From: Paenibacillus endoradicis
GTDB taxonomy: Bacteria; Bacillota; Bacilli; Paenibacillales; Paenibacillaceae
Direction of reading: 5' to 3'
DNA length: 64,000 nt
Assembly (NCBI RefSeq): GCF_024721975.1
Contig: NZ_JANQBB010000004.1
Coordinates: 372,001 to 436,000 of the forward strand
Shown piece by piece: positions 26,849-36,555 of this stretch. Under the pieces are notes generated by a model. The model searched no databases. It saw only the letters and a list, made by a program, of their open reading frames with translations, and was not told the origin of the DNA. Within the stretch, counting starts at the first letter, position 1; the number at the start of each line of letters is the position of its first letter. The position numbers were made by a program, and so were the translations under genes.

Positions 26849-27472
26849 CTACTTTTGACTCTGTGGTTTTTCTCGTAGACCAGCAGACACAATTAGACCA
26901 TGATTGGCAATATTCATAATTATCTCCCCAATCTCACTAGGAGTTTCAGGAAGATCATTCTCAAGCCAATACAGAATCATACCTAAAGCAGCAGAGGTCA
27001 TATAAGCAAGTAAATAATGTCTGGGAACAGGAGCTGACGTTGTGCCAGGAACGTGTAGCTCGAATTTGTTATATAGAACGTCAGTTAATATTTTTTTAAT
27101 ATGCAATATATATGAAGGATCACCTTTAGGCCCTAATATAGTCGTATAAAATTGGCGCTCCGCAATTAGTTCTTCTAGTATGACAACGATTTTGGGATAA
27201 GGAAGATCTTGTTCAGCATATTGACTATGCTCATAAGGATCAACTTGCGAGATAAGATCTGATAACAGATTAATCTTCTCATTCATAATCTGTTGCACCA
27301 TATGACGAACATCTTGGTAGTGTAGATAAAATGTACCACGATTTAAATCTGCTGCATTAGCAATATCAGTTACAGTTACATGATCCAGACCTTTTTGCTC
27401 TATACAAGTAAGTAGTGCTTGCAACAACTGCTGCTTCGTTTTCACCTGTCTCCGATCATATTTAATAGTCAT
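26849..27472 (-). CDS. TetR-family regulator
   Basis: 207 residues: N-terminal HTH (about 10-58, DLNRGTFYLHYQDVRHMV) and a C-terminal domain of the TetR_C_8 kind. It is divergent from the ABC-2/Pip-like membrane protein at 27758, a standard repressor-exporter pairing, and an array of AACAGT/ACTGTT half-sites lies between them. Ligand unknown. Confidence 0.85.
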   Translation of the reverse strand: MTIKYDRRQVKTKQQLLQALLTCIEQKGLDHVTVTDIANAADLNRGTFYLHYQDVRHMVQQIMNEKINLLSDLISQVDPYEHSQYAEQDLPYPKIVVILEELIAERQFYTTILGPKGDPSYILHIKKILTDVLYNKFELHVPGTTSAPVPRHYLLAYMTSAALGMILYWLENDLPETPSEIGEIIMNIANHGLIVSAGLREKPQSQK

Positions 27473-27620
27473 TTGTTCACTCCTTATAGTTAAATGATAG
27501 ATGTAGTTTATCCTAATGTGCTGAGAGTAGTTTGAGCTGTTGTTCTATAGCAGGTGCTACAGCATTATTAATATATACTAATTTCGTCCGCCCACATCAC
27601 TGCATTGAACCATTTTAATG

Positions 27621-27656
27621 AACAGTAAAACTGTCCACTGTTGATTACTTAACAGT
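27621..27656. promoter_or_regulatory. Candidate TetR operator array
   Basis: AACAGT (27621), ACTGT (27630-27634), ACTGTT (27637) and AACAGT (27651) occur in 36 bases between the divergent TetR and permease genes. ACTGTT-N8-AACAGT is an inverted repeat. The remaining intergenic DNA (27473-27757) shows nothing else clear. Confidence 0.45.
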
Positions 27657-27757
27657 TAGTAAAACTTTGATTATTGTGATTGTGACTATCTCTTATTATA
27701 ATTGACAACATAATCATTATTCAACACGATGTTGATTAAAATAAGGGGTGAAACACT

Positions 27758-28933
27758 ATGAAGATTAGTAAGTATAAAGGGTATACTATCGTAACTGTAG
27801 CTGTTCTTGTCGTTACGATCATTTTCGGGGTAGCAATGTTCGGTTCCATTGCAGGAGCTAAGCCACAACAGCTTCCTGTTGCACTAATTGTTCTTGATGA
27901 AGGCGTAACTATGCCAGATGGTAGTAACTATAATGCTGGAACTACGATAGCAGAGCAATTGCAAGCCAATGCTCAATTACCTTTCAAGTGGCAGCACATG
28001 ACTTCCGAAGAGGAACTACAGCTTCAATTCGATAATCAAGAAGTGTATGGAGCAATTGTATTGCCCAAGGAGTTAAGTGCTAATCTACTATCTTTAGCAA
28101 CACCTACTCCTCAACAAGCTGTTATGAAAGCATTTTACAATGAAGGAATGAATTCGCAGGCTACAAGCGTTATTAAGCAAGTAATGAACAATGTCATAGT
28201 CGTGATGAATGGACAGCTATCACAAAAATTACTAGATCAGGTAAGTAAGCAAAATGGAGGTGTAATTCCAGCCACTATTGCAACAGAGTTGATCTCACCA
28301 ATTGAGTTGAAAGAACAAATTGTTCATCCGATTGGCGAGCGCCAAGCTATGGGTAATGCGCCTGGATTGTTGACACAAATGCTTTGGATTAGTAACTTAA
28401 TAACCGCAGCAGCACTATTTTTCTTGCTAAGAAAATTTAACACTACGATTATTCATCCCTTGAAGAATCGAGTGGAGCAAGCAACAATCGGACTAATTTT
28501 ACCTATAGTATCTTCGGCTTTGATGATATGGATGGCTTCTTCTTGGTACGGTATGGAGCTTGTATCATCAGTAGAAACATGGGTTTGGTTAACGATTGTA
28601 TCATATAGCTTCTTCTATATGCAGTCAGCTTTGTTAAATTGGATTGGTTTGCCGGCAATGGGGTTACTTGTACTGCTAATGTTCTTCTCAATGCCAGTCA
28701 TGAATCTCGCTCCTCAGTTTCTATCTGATACGACGGTAACCTATCTGTATAACTGGACTCCACTTAGAATTGCTACATCCAGTATTCGAGAAGTACTTTA
28801 TTTTGGCGGGCTACAGTTTAATACGAATACAGCAATAACAATAATAACGATTGCGGTCGTTTCACTGGTATTATTAATAACTTCTAGTGTTATTGTAGAG
28901 CGTAAAAATAATGTGAAACAGGTTATGATGTAA
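27758..28933 (+). CDS. ABC-2/Pip (YhgE)-like membrane protein
   Basis: 391 residues: one N-terminal helix (about 8-30), an extracellular region (about 35-205) with the YGAIVLPKELSANLLSL segment typical of this family, then five C-terminal helices (about 212-385) ending in a basic cytoplasmic tail. Layout matches the shorter YhgE/Pip or DUF3533-like membrane proteins, possibly drug or lipid transporters without their own ATPase. No ATPase gene is adjacent. SD AAGGGGTG. Controlled probably by the divergent TetR. Confidence 0.75.
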   Translation: MKISKYKGYTIVTVAVLVVTIIFGVAMFGSIAGAKPQQLPVALIVLDEGVTMPDGSNYNAGTTIAEQLQANAQLPFKWQHMTSEEELQLQFDNQEVYGAIVLPKELSANLLSLATPTPQQAVMKAFYNEGMNSQATSVIKQVMNNVIVVMNGQLSQKLLDQVSKQNGGVIPATIATELISPIELKEQIVHPIGERQAMGNAPGLLTQMLWISNLITAAALFFLLRKFNTTIIHPLKNRVEQATIGLILPIVSSALMIWMASSWYGMELVSSVETWVWLTIVSYSFFYMQSALLNWIGLPAMGLLVLLMFFSMPVMNLAPQFLSDTTVTYLYNWTPLRIATSSIREVLYFGGLQFNTNTAITIITIAVVSLVLLITSSVIVERKNNVKQVMM

Positions 28934-28994
28934 CTATGATCACATAATGAACAAGTTAATGTAATAGAAATACGTTATAAGAATGCGTCATCAC

Positions 28995-29037
28995 AAGAAA
29001 GAGTACTCCGCTAAGTGAGTTTCTCTTTCTTTTTTTG
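28995..29037 (+). terminator. Terminator after the Pip-like gene
   Basis: AAGAAAGAG pairs with CTCTTTCTT (9 bp) with an inner ACTC/GAGT pair, followed by TTTTTT. Confidence 0.8.
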
Positions 29038-29052
29038 TTTTTATGGAAATGA

Positions 29053-29080
29053 TTGCAAGAAATATTGCGTATGCTACAAT
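29053..29080 (+). promoter_or_regulatory. Probable sigma-A promoter of the GH9 gene
   Basis: TTGCAA, 16-base spacer, TACAAT. It would give a leader of about 195 bases before the GH9 start; the rest of 29081-29282 shows no recognised element. Between 28934 and 29282 only this promoter and the terminator were found. Confidence 0.5.
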
Positions 29081-29282
29081 GGAAATATGTAACACCTAGC
29101 GTCTATTGCTTGTAAATTGTTAAAGGCATGATTTTATTTAGCTCATTGTGAAACCGTGTTCATAGTTTGGAATTAAGACAAAAGGGCAGATGATATTACC
29201 TTTCAGTTTTTGAAGTGTTGGCTTAAGCTCCGTTGATCTTTTCAAGTCAAGTAGTCAATAAACCGTTCTAGGAGGACATGAT

Positions 29283-30905
29283 ATGACTTCATCATTACAT
29301 TCTACTATCGCAATTAATCAGTTAGGATATCGAGAAACAGATAGCAAGAAAGCAATAATAACAGAGCATGAAGGAGTTTTCTACGTAGTAGATTTATATA
29401 GTAATGAGAAGATATTTCAAGGTACCACGACAGATGCTAAGTATGACGATGCATCAGGAATGGTAGTAAGTACTGCAGAGTTCTCATCATGCCAGTTACC
29501 TGGAACCTATTATATTGAGCTTGAGCAAGAAGTTAAATCTTACCCATTTATTATTGGCAATGATGTGTATCATGATGTGCATCGTGCTTTACTGAAAGCA
29601 TTTTACTATTTGCGTTGTGGGGTTGAATTAGAGGAACAATATGCAGGAGTATGGAAACATGGTACATGCCATATATCTCTTGTACATATACATGGAGCCC
29701 CAGAGCAGCAGTTCGATGGAAGTGGTGGTTGGCATGATGCGGGCGACTATGGTAAATACATTGTTGCAGCAGGAAAAGCAGTAGCTGATTTATTACTAGC
29801 CTATGAGTGGTATCCACAAGCATTTACGGCGCAAATTCCATTACCAGAAAGTAATGAACATATGGCTGACGTTCTACATGAATGTAAAGTAGAACTTGAT
29901 TGGATGTTACGAATGCAGGATCAATTATCAGGCGGTGTTTATCACAAGTTAACAACACTACAGTTTCCACCGATCGATATGATGCCAGAGGATGATCTTG
30001 CTCCATTATTTGCTTCACCTATATCAGCTACAGCGACAGCGAGTTTTGCAGCGACATTAGCATTAGCGGCACGTATTTATCAACCGTTAGATGAAGACTA
30101 TGCTTCATATTGCTTGCAACAAGCGAAGATTGCCTGGACATGGCTTGAAGAGCATCCAAGTTATCCTGATTTTCATAATCCTATTGATGTTGGGACGGGG
30201 GAATATGGAGATCCAGTAGATCGAGATGAACGTTATTGGGCGGCTGCTGAATTATATCGTACGACTGGAGAAGAAAAGTACCATGAAGCTTTTCTAGATT
30301 TCGTTAGAGAGCAAGATTTTGATCACTATCAACTTGGTTGGGTTGATATGGGAGGATATGGTACGATTTGCTATTTGCTTACGGAACATGATCAAGATGA
30401 AGCTGTTGTTACCTTACTTCGCGATGGATTACAGCTAAGAGCTGCACAGTTAGTAGAGATAAGTAAGCAGGATGGTTACGGGATCTCCATGTTACCCCAA
30501 CATTATGTATGGGGTAGTAATATGAATGTAATGAATAATGCTATGTTACTTCTAATTGCAGATAGATTATTTTCTACTTCGGAATATGTTGATATTGTTA
30601 CACAGCATGTGCATTATATATTTGGTGCAAATGTAATGGGCACTAGCTATGTCACAGGATATGGTTCTAAACCTATGATGAATCCACATCATCGACCATC
30701 GATTGGCGATGGCATTGTTGATCCCATTCCTGGTATGTTATCTGGTGGACCGAACAAAAATTTACAAGATGAGATTGCCACCACACAATTACAAGGCGCG
30801 GCTCCAGCGGCAGCATTTATTGATCATATCGAGAGCTATGCTACTAATGAAATTACAATCTATTGGAACTCACCAGCTGTGTTTGTACTATCTCATTTTG
30901 TATAA
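29283..30905 (+). CDS. Glycoside hydrolase family 9, cytoplasmic
   Basis: 540 residues: an N-terminal Ig-like CelD_N domain (about 8-92) and a GH9 (alpha/alpha)6 catalytic domain (about 105-540). Visible GH9 features are the nucleophile-region GGWHDAGDYGKYIV, GTSYVTGYG with NPHHRPS near the C-terminus, and the catalytic acid Glu in NEITIYWNSPAVF. No signal peptide, no carbohydrate-binding module, no dockerin: an intracellular enzyme acting on short imported beta-linked oligosaccharides such as cellodextrins. SD AGGAGG. Monocistronic with a strong terminator. Some CelD_N-GH9 proteins are exo-glucosaminidases, so the exact substrate is open. Confidence 0.9.
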   Translation: MTSSLHSTIAINQLGYRETDSKKAIITEHEGVFYVVDLYSNEKIFQGTTTDAKYDDASGMVVSTAEFSSCQLPGTYYIELEQEVKSYPFIIGNDVYHDVHRALLKAFYYLRCGVELEEQYAGVWKHGTCHISLVHIHGAPEQQFDGSGGWHDAGDYGKYIVAAGKAVADLLLAYEWYPQAFTAQIPLPESNEHMADVLHECKVELDWMLRMQDQLSGGVYHKLTTLQFPPIDMMPEDDLAPLFASPISATATASFAATLALAARIYQPLDEDYASYCLQQAKIAWTWLEEHPSYPDFHNPIDVGTGEYGDPVDRDERYWAAAELYRTTGEEKYHEAFLDFVREQDFDHYQLGWVDMGGYGTICYLLTEHDQDEAVVTLLRDGLQLRAAQLVEISKQDGYGISMLPQHYVWGSNMNVMNNAMLLLIADRLFSTSEYVDIVTQHVHYIFGANVMGTSYVTGYGSKPMMNPHHRPSIGDGIVDPIPGMLSGGPNKNLQDEIATTQLQGAAPAAAFIDHIESYATNEITIYWNSPAVFVLSHFV

Positions 30906-30928
30906 TATCTCTACCTACATGACATAAC

Positions 30929-30985
30929 AAACAGCCTGCCAAAAGAGATGATTATAGAATCATCAATGCTTTTGACAGGCTGTTT
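30929..30985. terminator. Bidirectional terminator between GH9 and SDR genes
   Basis: 17-base arms (AAACAGCCTGCCAAAAG with one mismatch) and a 23-base partly structured loop between convergent genes. Confidence 0.8.
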
Positions 30986-31000
30986 ATTGTAGTTGATTAA

Positions 31001-31960
31001 TTAAATCTGTTTAGATAATATGGTGTCCGTCGCCTGCTCGCAGAAATCCCAGACTTGATCCAAATATGTACGGTTGGTCGCATAAGCGGGATAGTATTGA
31101 TCGCTAGTAAGATATCGTATAAGTTGAAAAGGATGAGGTTTTTCACTTGTTGCAGCTTTCATCACGATTCCACGATGGTTAATTAATGATCCATTGATGT
31201 CTCTATAATTAGTAGAAGTACAGATATCATAATACAGGTCAGCCATACTACTAGGTGGTTGAGAGGTAGGATTTTGTAACCTAGCGAGAATACGATAGCG
31301 AGCACTTAGATTTGCTATTGTTTCAGGAGATAGCTTGACTCGATTAATTTGCAGTGCATTTACTCTAATTCGTTGTTCTTTCACTTGTTCTGCGAGTTTA
31401 ATGGTTAATAGAAATAACGCCATTTTTGAATCTCCATATAATTTGTAACTATTAAAAATTCTTTGGTTAGCATATTCACCACGCATATTATCAAATTCAA
31501 TCTGTCGTTTCGGATCGAAGAAATGTTTAATATTTGTTGTACACGCATGTAGAATAGCAGGTTGCTTTGCCTTACCCAGTTGCGGTAACAATAGCTGTGT
31601 TAATAGGTAGGGGCCAACAACATTCGTAGCAAATGACAGTTCAATATCATCTTCACTTAATAAATATCGTGGCTCCCCATGCTTCAAATAAGCAGCATTA
31701 TGAATAAGTAGATCGAGCTGTTCAAATCTCTCAGTGAATTGTTGGACAAATTGCTGTATAGAAGCGAACGATGAGATATCTAGTTGCATTAATGTAATGT
31801 CATTATTTCCAGTATTTCTAATCAACGCTTGTTGAATAGTTCTACTGCGCTGGATACTTCTACAAGCCATAATGACATGGTCACCTTCTAAGGCGAATTT
31901 CTGCGCGGCAGCTTTTCCTATCCCTGAATTAGCACCAGTAATAATAACGATTCTACTCAT
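31001..31960 (-). CDS. Short-chain dehydrogenase/reductase
   Basis: 319 residues from ATG 31960 (GGGGG 7 bases upstream; 13 earlier codons lack an SD). N-terminal Rossmann motif ITGANSGIGKAAA, NAAY, and catalytic Tyr-x3-Lys in LYGDSKMAL. Length and TNIKHFF insert resemble retinol-dehydrogenase-like SDRs. Substrate unknown. Divergent from the methyltransferase gene with 265 bases between; nothing else recognised there. Confidence 0.88.
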   Translation of the reverse strand: MSRIVIITGANSGIGKAAAQKFALEGDHVIMACRSIQRSRTIQQALIRNTGNNDITLMQLDISSFASIQQFVQQFTERFEQLDLLIHNAAYLKHGEPRYLLSEDDIELSFATNVVGPYLLTQLLLPQLGKAKQPAILHACTTNIKHFFDPKRQIEFDNMRGEYANQRIFNSYKLYGDSKMALFLLTIKLAEQVKEQRIRVNALQINRVKLSPETIANLSARYRILARLQNPTSQPPSSMADLYYDICTSTNYRDINGSLINHRGIVMKAATSEKPHPFQLIRYLTSDQYYPAYATNRTYLDQVWDFCEQATDTILSKQI

Positions 31961-32225
31961 CAACATACCCCCATCTATCTGTTCCATAGTAAGCATCATC
32001 GTAAATAAATTGAAATTCTATAGAGAAGTTTCACATTAATTTAACACATATTACCATGAATGTATCATCGTTGTCTGTACTGAAAATGAACAAAAATTTA
32101 TTCGACAGGTAATGAAATGGATAAAATATTGAATCATCATCACTTTATGCAATTGTAGTCATCAAATTTTCAACATGATATCTCATAAGCTAAATTGAAA
32201 ATTATGTTTGGAAGGAGATGATAAG

Positions 32226-34223
32226 TTGATAAATCTAATTTCAGCATTGCCTAATATCATATCTGAGAGTCAATGTGAAGTGACTTACATCCTTGAAAAT
32301 TTACACCATAGTAGCGATATTGAATTACGAAACAGTGAATACATAATACCTAATCATAGTCCTAATAAAACCAAGAGAATTGATGATACGATAATGTTAT
32401 CTAAAGATTGGACAAACCAATTAATATATGGAGATAATCTGCTAGCTATGCAAGCATTATTGGCAGATCATTCTGCAACTGGTCAGCCTTCACTACGAGG
32501 GAAAATCGATCTTATCTATATTGATCCACCATTCGACAGTGGAGTGGATTATCGCTCACAACATACGATATCCAGTTCAAATAAAGAGTACTCAACAGTT
32601 ATGACTCAGATTGCTTACTCTGATTCATGGAAAGACGGAACGGTGAGCTACTTACGTATGATTTGTCCGCGATTAATGTTGATGAGAGAGTTACTAAGTG
32701 AAACAGGCTCAATCTATGTGCATATTGATTGGCATGTTGGTCATTATGTGAAAATACTATTAGATGAGATTTTCGGTAGAGATCAATTTCGTAATGAGCT
32801 TGTTTGGCAACGAGATGCTGTTGGAAAGGGTGCTAAAAAGGTCTCCAAGCAATGGTCAAGAGAGCTTGAGAGCATCTATGTCTATTCCAAAAGCGATAAG
32901 ATGTACTTTCAACAACCATATCTCCCTACAGATCAACTTACCTATACTCAGCTGAAGGAATTTCGCTATGCAGAAGAGGATGGACGAAAGTTCAAAATTG
33001 TTACGTTAGGCGATTATTCGCAACAATCTATTGAGCAGATGAGAAGTAATAATTTAATCTATACCACTTCAAGTGGAAAACAATATAAGAAGTATTACTT
33101 AGATGAATTTCAATTAGCCATCGGTTCACTATGGAATGACATACCAAATCTATCACATGGTCGGAATAATGAACGTTTACATTATGAAACACAGAAGCCA
33201 GAGAAACTTCTTGAACGAATTATTGAAGCTTCAACACCAAGAGATGGCTTAGTCGCTGACTTTTTCTCTGGTTCGGGTACGACAGCGGCAGTTGCAGAGA
33301 AATTGGGTCGCAGATGGATTTCTTCTGATCTTGGAAAGTCTGCTATTATGACCTCTCGGAAGCGACTACATCAGATATGCAGAAAGCCTTTTATCTATCA
33401 AATTTTAAGTAGACTAGAACGCGAACAAGTGTTAGAAGGGAGTAGCTATAATGCGGAACAACATGCTTACTATATATTACAAAGTTTTGGAGCAAAACCT
33501 ATCGCTGATCAATTGGAAGGATATTACTATGGGAGTTTTCCTAATACAAATACCGTCGTTTTCGTTGATTTAGATAATAAGTTCAAAAATCTCCTTAGTA
33601 TAGAACTGATAAAAAGACAGTGTACAGAACTCTATAATAAAATTATTATTCTAGGTTGGTCATTTGATCACAAGCTGATAGAATCCGGACGATATGAAGG
33701 AATCGAATTGTATATAATCCCAGAACAACTTCGTTACTACTCAAATAATTTTATTAGTAGTCAGAAAGTTTTGCAGGCAATGAACTTAAAATTTTCACCT
33801 GTTTCTATATTAAAGTTATGTTCACCCACTATTGAAATATATGATGATGAGTGGCTTCATATCCATCTACAGTTAGAGAATTATCGCAGTTTAGCTGCTC
33901 ATTATTCTATATCTGCTTATCCTGAACTACATAATATTATGGAGCAGGATCCACTTGCATTAATCGAATATTGGAGTGTGGATAGTGACTACGATGGACA
34001 ATTGTTTTTCAGTCAGTGGAGAGAACATCGACAACATGTTCATAAGAAAGAAACTAATTATAGAGTAGCAACGAGTCTTAAGATAACAATACCTCGAAAA
34101 TACGGACAACGTACAATTTGCGTGAAAGCATATGATATATTCGGTTATGAAAGTGAATGGAGTACTACATTAATAGACAACGATATTTTCCAAGGAGGCG
34201 ATAAACATAGCAAGAACATATAA
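32226..34223 (+). CDS. Type III Mod-like DNA methyltransferase without a restriction partner
   Basis: 665 residues from TTG 32226, 8 bases after AGGAG (TTG 32208 overlaps the SD). Beta-class order: catalytic DPPF at residues 100-103, then motif I FSGSGTT near 347-353, with KPEKLLERII between. This is the type III Mod / N6-adenine methylase layout. The C-terminal third (about 400-665) carries YWSVDSDYDGQLFFSQW and a beta-rich end resembling those attached to solitary or helicase-associated methylases. No Res, helicase or nuclease gene is adjacent: the next ORF is a 66-codon membrane protein, then catalase. Either an orphan epigenetic methylase or a remnant of a larger system. Confidence 0.85.
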   Translation: MINLISALPNIISESQCEVTYILENLHHSSDIELRNSEYIIPNHSPNKTKRIDDTIMLSKDWTNQLIYGDNLLAMQALLADHSATGQPSLRGKIDLIYIDPPFDSGVDYRSQHTISSSNKEYSTVMTQIAYSDSWKDGTVSYLRMICPRLMLMRELLSETGSIYVHIDWHVGHYVKILLDEIFGRDQFRNELVWQRDAVGKGAKKVSKQWSRELESIYVYSKSDKMYFQQPYLPTDQLTYTQLKEFRYAEEDGRKFKIVTLGDYSQQSIEQMRSNNLIYTTSSGKQYKKYYLDEFQLAIGSLWNDIPNLSHGRNNERLHYETQKPEKLLERIIEASTPRDGLVADFFSGSGTTAAVAEKLGRRWISSDLGKSAIMTSRKRLHQICRKPFIYQILSRLEREQVLEGSSYNAEQHAYYILQSFGAKPIADQLEGYYYGSFPNTNTVVFVDLDNKFKNLLSIELIKRQCTELYNKIIILGWSFDHKLIESGRYEGIELYIIPEQLRYYSNNFISSQKVLQAMNLKFSPVSILKLCSPTIEIYDDEWLHIHLQLENYRSLAAHYSISAYPELHNIMEQDPLALIEYWSVDSDYDGQLFFSQWREHRQHVHKKETNYRVATSLKITIPRKYGQRTICVKAYDIFGYESEWSTTLIDNDIFQGGDKHSKNI

Positions 34224-34251
34224 GTCCGAAGGTAGAAGGATAACTAATTTT

Positions 34252-34452
34252 TTGCAGGGAGTATTTGGTTTTATAAGCTGTTTTTTATACTTCTATGTAT
34301 TTACAGGCTTACATTGGAGCTTTCTTGTTATGTTTCTATTGGCAGGAGTAATTATTGCAGAATTAGCAGGTCAGAAATGGACTGCGAAACGTCGTCAATC
34401 TGTTAAGAGCAACAGAAATCTTAAAACTAACCGAAGAAGTCAAAGTAAATGA
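34252..34452 (+). CDS. Small two-helix membrane protein
   Basis: 66 residues from TTG 34252 (AGAAGGA about 11 bases upstream): two helices (about 3-20 and 22-42) and a basic Lys/Arg-rich tail (KRRQSVKSNRNLK...). It follows the methyltransferase by 28 bases. A stronger SD, AAGGAGG at 34192-34198, lies inside the methyltransferase end, but the only in-frame codon at proper distance is ATA. Real but start uncertain; function unknown. Confidence 0.45.
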   Translation: MQGVFGFISCFLYFYVFTGLHWSFLVMFLLAGVIIAELAGQKWTAKRRQSVKSNRNLKTNRRSQSK

Positions 34453-34512
34453 TTATAGAATAAAGAGCAAAGAACAAAGAAGTAAACAAAGATTTAACAC
34501 AGAAGTATGTAA

Positions 34513-34562
34513 AAGAGCCGTGCCATTTGTCATGAGTGAATCTGACAAGTGGTACGGCTCTT
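34513..34562. terminator. Bidirectional terminator between methyltransferase unit and catalase
   Basis: Arms AAGAGCCGTGCCATTTGTCA and its near complement (two mismatches) with AAAA on the left, TTATT on the right. Confidence 0.85.
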
Positions 34563-34569
34563 ATTGCTA

Positions 34570-36126
34570 TTAATATGGATCAGAGGATTGGCTATACTGC
34601 TCGGCAGCTTTAACCGCTTGATCTTCTTTGGATGTTTGTTTACTCATTTCTGATTTGACACCGTCAGCTACGCGGCGGCCATAATCAGCATCACTTTGGG
34701 TAATATTATGGATCAATAGATCTTGAATTTCTTTGCGACATTGCACAAGAATACCGACGAGATTTGAGATAAGCTCATCTTTTTCCCAGTCGCTTAACCG
34801 ACGATAAGTTTCACCTGCTTGTCCAAAATTGTTCTCACGATCAATTTTTTCGCGAACGAGATGTCCTTCGATAAATGGTGTATGTTCTTTACCCGCATTG
34901 GTAGCTTCCTTCAATCCACCCAAGAGAGATGGCTCGTAGTTTACATGTGGATTTTTATATTGCCCAAAGTTTTGACGGACATCCATCTGTCCTGCTTCTT
35001 GATTGGTCGCCACCGCTTTGTTCGGTTTATTGATTGGTACTTGCAAATAATTGGCGCCTACTCGATGACGTTGTGTATCTGAGTAAGAGAACGTTCTTCC
35101 CTGTAGTAGTTTGTCGTCAGAGAAATCTAATCCATCCACAAGAACCCCTGTACCAAATGCTACTTGTTCAACTTCAGCAAAGTAATTTTCTGGATTACGA
35201 TTCAAAACCATTTTCCCAACTTTATGCCAAGGAACTTGATCCTTATACCATAGTTTTGTTGGATCGAGTGGATCAAAGTCAAACTCTGGATGATCATGAT
35301 CTTCAAGAATTTGTACAAATAATTCCCACTCTGGATAATTACCTTCTTCAATTGCTTGATATAAGTCACGTGTAGCATGATCATAGCTTAGCTTTTGAAT
35401 CTCATCTGCTTCTTTTTGCGTTAGATTACGAATTCCTTGCACGGGTTCCCAATGATATTTCACGAGTACCGCTTTTCCTTCTGCATTTACCCAGCGATAT
35501 GCATGAACACCCGAACCTTGCATTTGGCGATAATTAGCAGGTATTCCCCAAGGAGAGAAGAGGAATGTGAACATATGTGTTGATTCAGGAGTCTGACAAA
35601 GAAAATCAAACATTCTTTCCATATCATTAGTGTTCGTAACTGGATCTGGTTTGAAAGCATGAACCATATCAGGGAACTTGAGTGGATCACGAATAAAGAA
35701 AATTTTCAAATTGTTACCGACAAGATCCCAGTTGCCATCCTCAGTGTAAAATTTCACTGCGAAGCCACGAGGATCACGTAATGTCTCAGGTGATTGTCCA
35801 CCGTGAACAACAGTAGAGAAACGGACAAAAACAGGCGTTTGTACTTCCGTATTCGTAAATACTTTTGCACGCGTATATGTAGAGATAGGTTTACCATCTA
35901 CCGTTCCGTAAGACTGGAAATAGCCATGTGCTCCAGCACCGCGTGCATGAACAACACGCTCAGGTATACGTTCTCGGTCAAAGTGACTTACTTTTTCAAG
36001 GAAATCGTAATTTTCCATAGTCATTGGTCCGCGATTTCCAACGGTCCTAACGCTTTGATTGTTCGTAACAGGATGACCTTGCCGATTCGTTAAGGTTTGG
36101 TCATTAGATTGTTGTTGATCACTCAT
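34570..36126 (-). CDS. Heme catalase (small-subunit type)
   Basis: 518 residues. Active-site His60 in [14 protein letters not shown], Asn138 in [11 protein letters not shown], and proximal heme Tyr in [11 protein letters not shown] are all present. Decomposes hydrogen peroxide in the cytoplasm. The [20 protein letters not shown] segment places it in the KatE/KatX-like rather than the vegetative KatA branch, from memory. SD GGGAGG; the leader 36135-36168 resembles the leader-hairpin family seen before ybjQ and mntA. No clear PerR box was found. The C-terminal tail is Gln/Ser-rich. Confidence 0.93.
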   Translation of the reverse strand: MSDQQQSNDQTLTNRQGHPVTNNQSVRTVGNRGPMTMENYDFLEKVSHFDRERIPERVVHARGAGAHGYFQSYGTVDGKPISTYTRAKVFTNTEVQTPVFVRFSTVVHGGQSPETLRDPRGFAVKFYTEDGNWDLVGNNLKIFFIRDPLKFPDMVHAFKPDPVTNTNDMERMFDFLCQTPESTHMFTFLFSPWGIPANYRQMQGSGVHAYRWVNAEGKAVLVKYHWEPVQGIRNLTQKEADEIQKLSYDHATRDLYQAIEEGNYPEWELFVQILEDHDHPEFDFDPLDPTKLWYKDQVPWHKVGKMVLNRNPENYFAEVEQVAFGTGVLVDGLDFSDDKLLQGRTFSYSDTQRHRVGANYLQVPINKPNKAVATNQEAGQMDVRQNFGQYKNPHVNYEPSLLGGLKEATNAGKEHTPFIEGHLVREKIDRENNFGQAGETYRRLSDWEKDELISNLVGILVQCRKEIQDLLIHNITQSDADYGRRVADGVKSEMSKQTSKEDQAVKAAEQYSQSSDPY

Positions 36127-36298
36127 AGTAGCAGCCTCCCTAAACTTCTCATTAACTTCTCGAAATATTGTTATAGAGTTGAAACGTATATCGGAAGTAA
36201 CATGATTATTGTTGTAATATAGTTAAGTATTTCCATAGGAGGGCGAAATATGTATAACAATTGAAATTCTATTGTAATTAAGATGCTTTTTGAACAAC

Positions 36299-36415
36299 CT
36301 ATATTATTTTGATCGGTACTTCTCTTGTACCAAGTTGGTGATCCCAGGGGTATTGTACATCTAAACTTCGCAATACATCGTGCACAACATCTGTAACCGT
36401 ATTTTTAAAGATGAT
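36299..36415 (-). pseudogene. Short gene remnant
   Basis: On the minus strand 38 codons are open between a TGA (36418-36416) and a TAG (36301-36299), reading TVTDVVHDVLRSLDVQYPWD and then HQLGTREVPIKII. Its protein-like composition suggests a C-terminal remnant, but there is no start codon with an SD and I cannot name the family. The rest of 36127-36555 holds no gene. Confidence 0.35.
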
Positions 36416-36489
36416 TCATAGAAAACTACTATATTTGTATTGGAAACAACGTAATTGCAGCATGTTCTAACATTATTATGAGCAATGAC

Positions 36490-36542
36490 AAAGAAGAGAT
36501 GAAGCTGACCGAGTAAATATCGGCTAGCCTCATCTCTTCTTT
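36490..36542 (-). terminator. Terminator-like stem after the YbjQ gene
   Basis: 23-base arms (AAAGAAGAGATGAAGCTGACCGA and near complement, two mismatches) with a 7-base loop lie directly downstream of the minus-strand YbjQ gene. Confidence 0.7.
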
Positions 36543-36555
36543 GACGGTCAGTGTA

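Noticed and set aside
35034..35375. 113-codon ORF opposite the catalase gene
   Set aside because: Shadow of a conserved coding frame; no SD and no family resemblance.
36127..36240. PerR box upstream of the catalase gene
   Set aside because: No sequence close to TTATAATNATTATAA was found; ATTATTGTTGTAATAT is a poor match.
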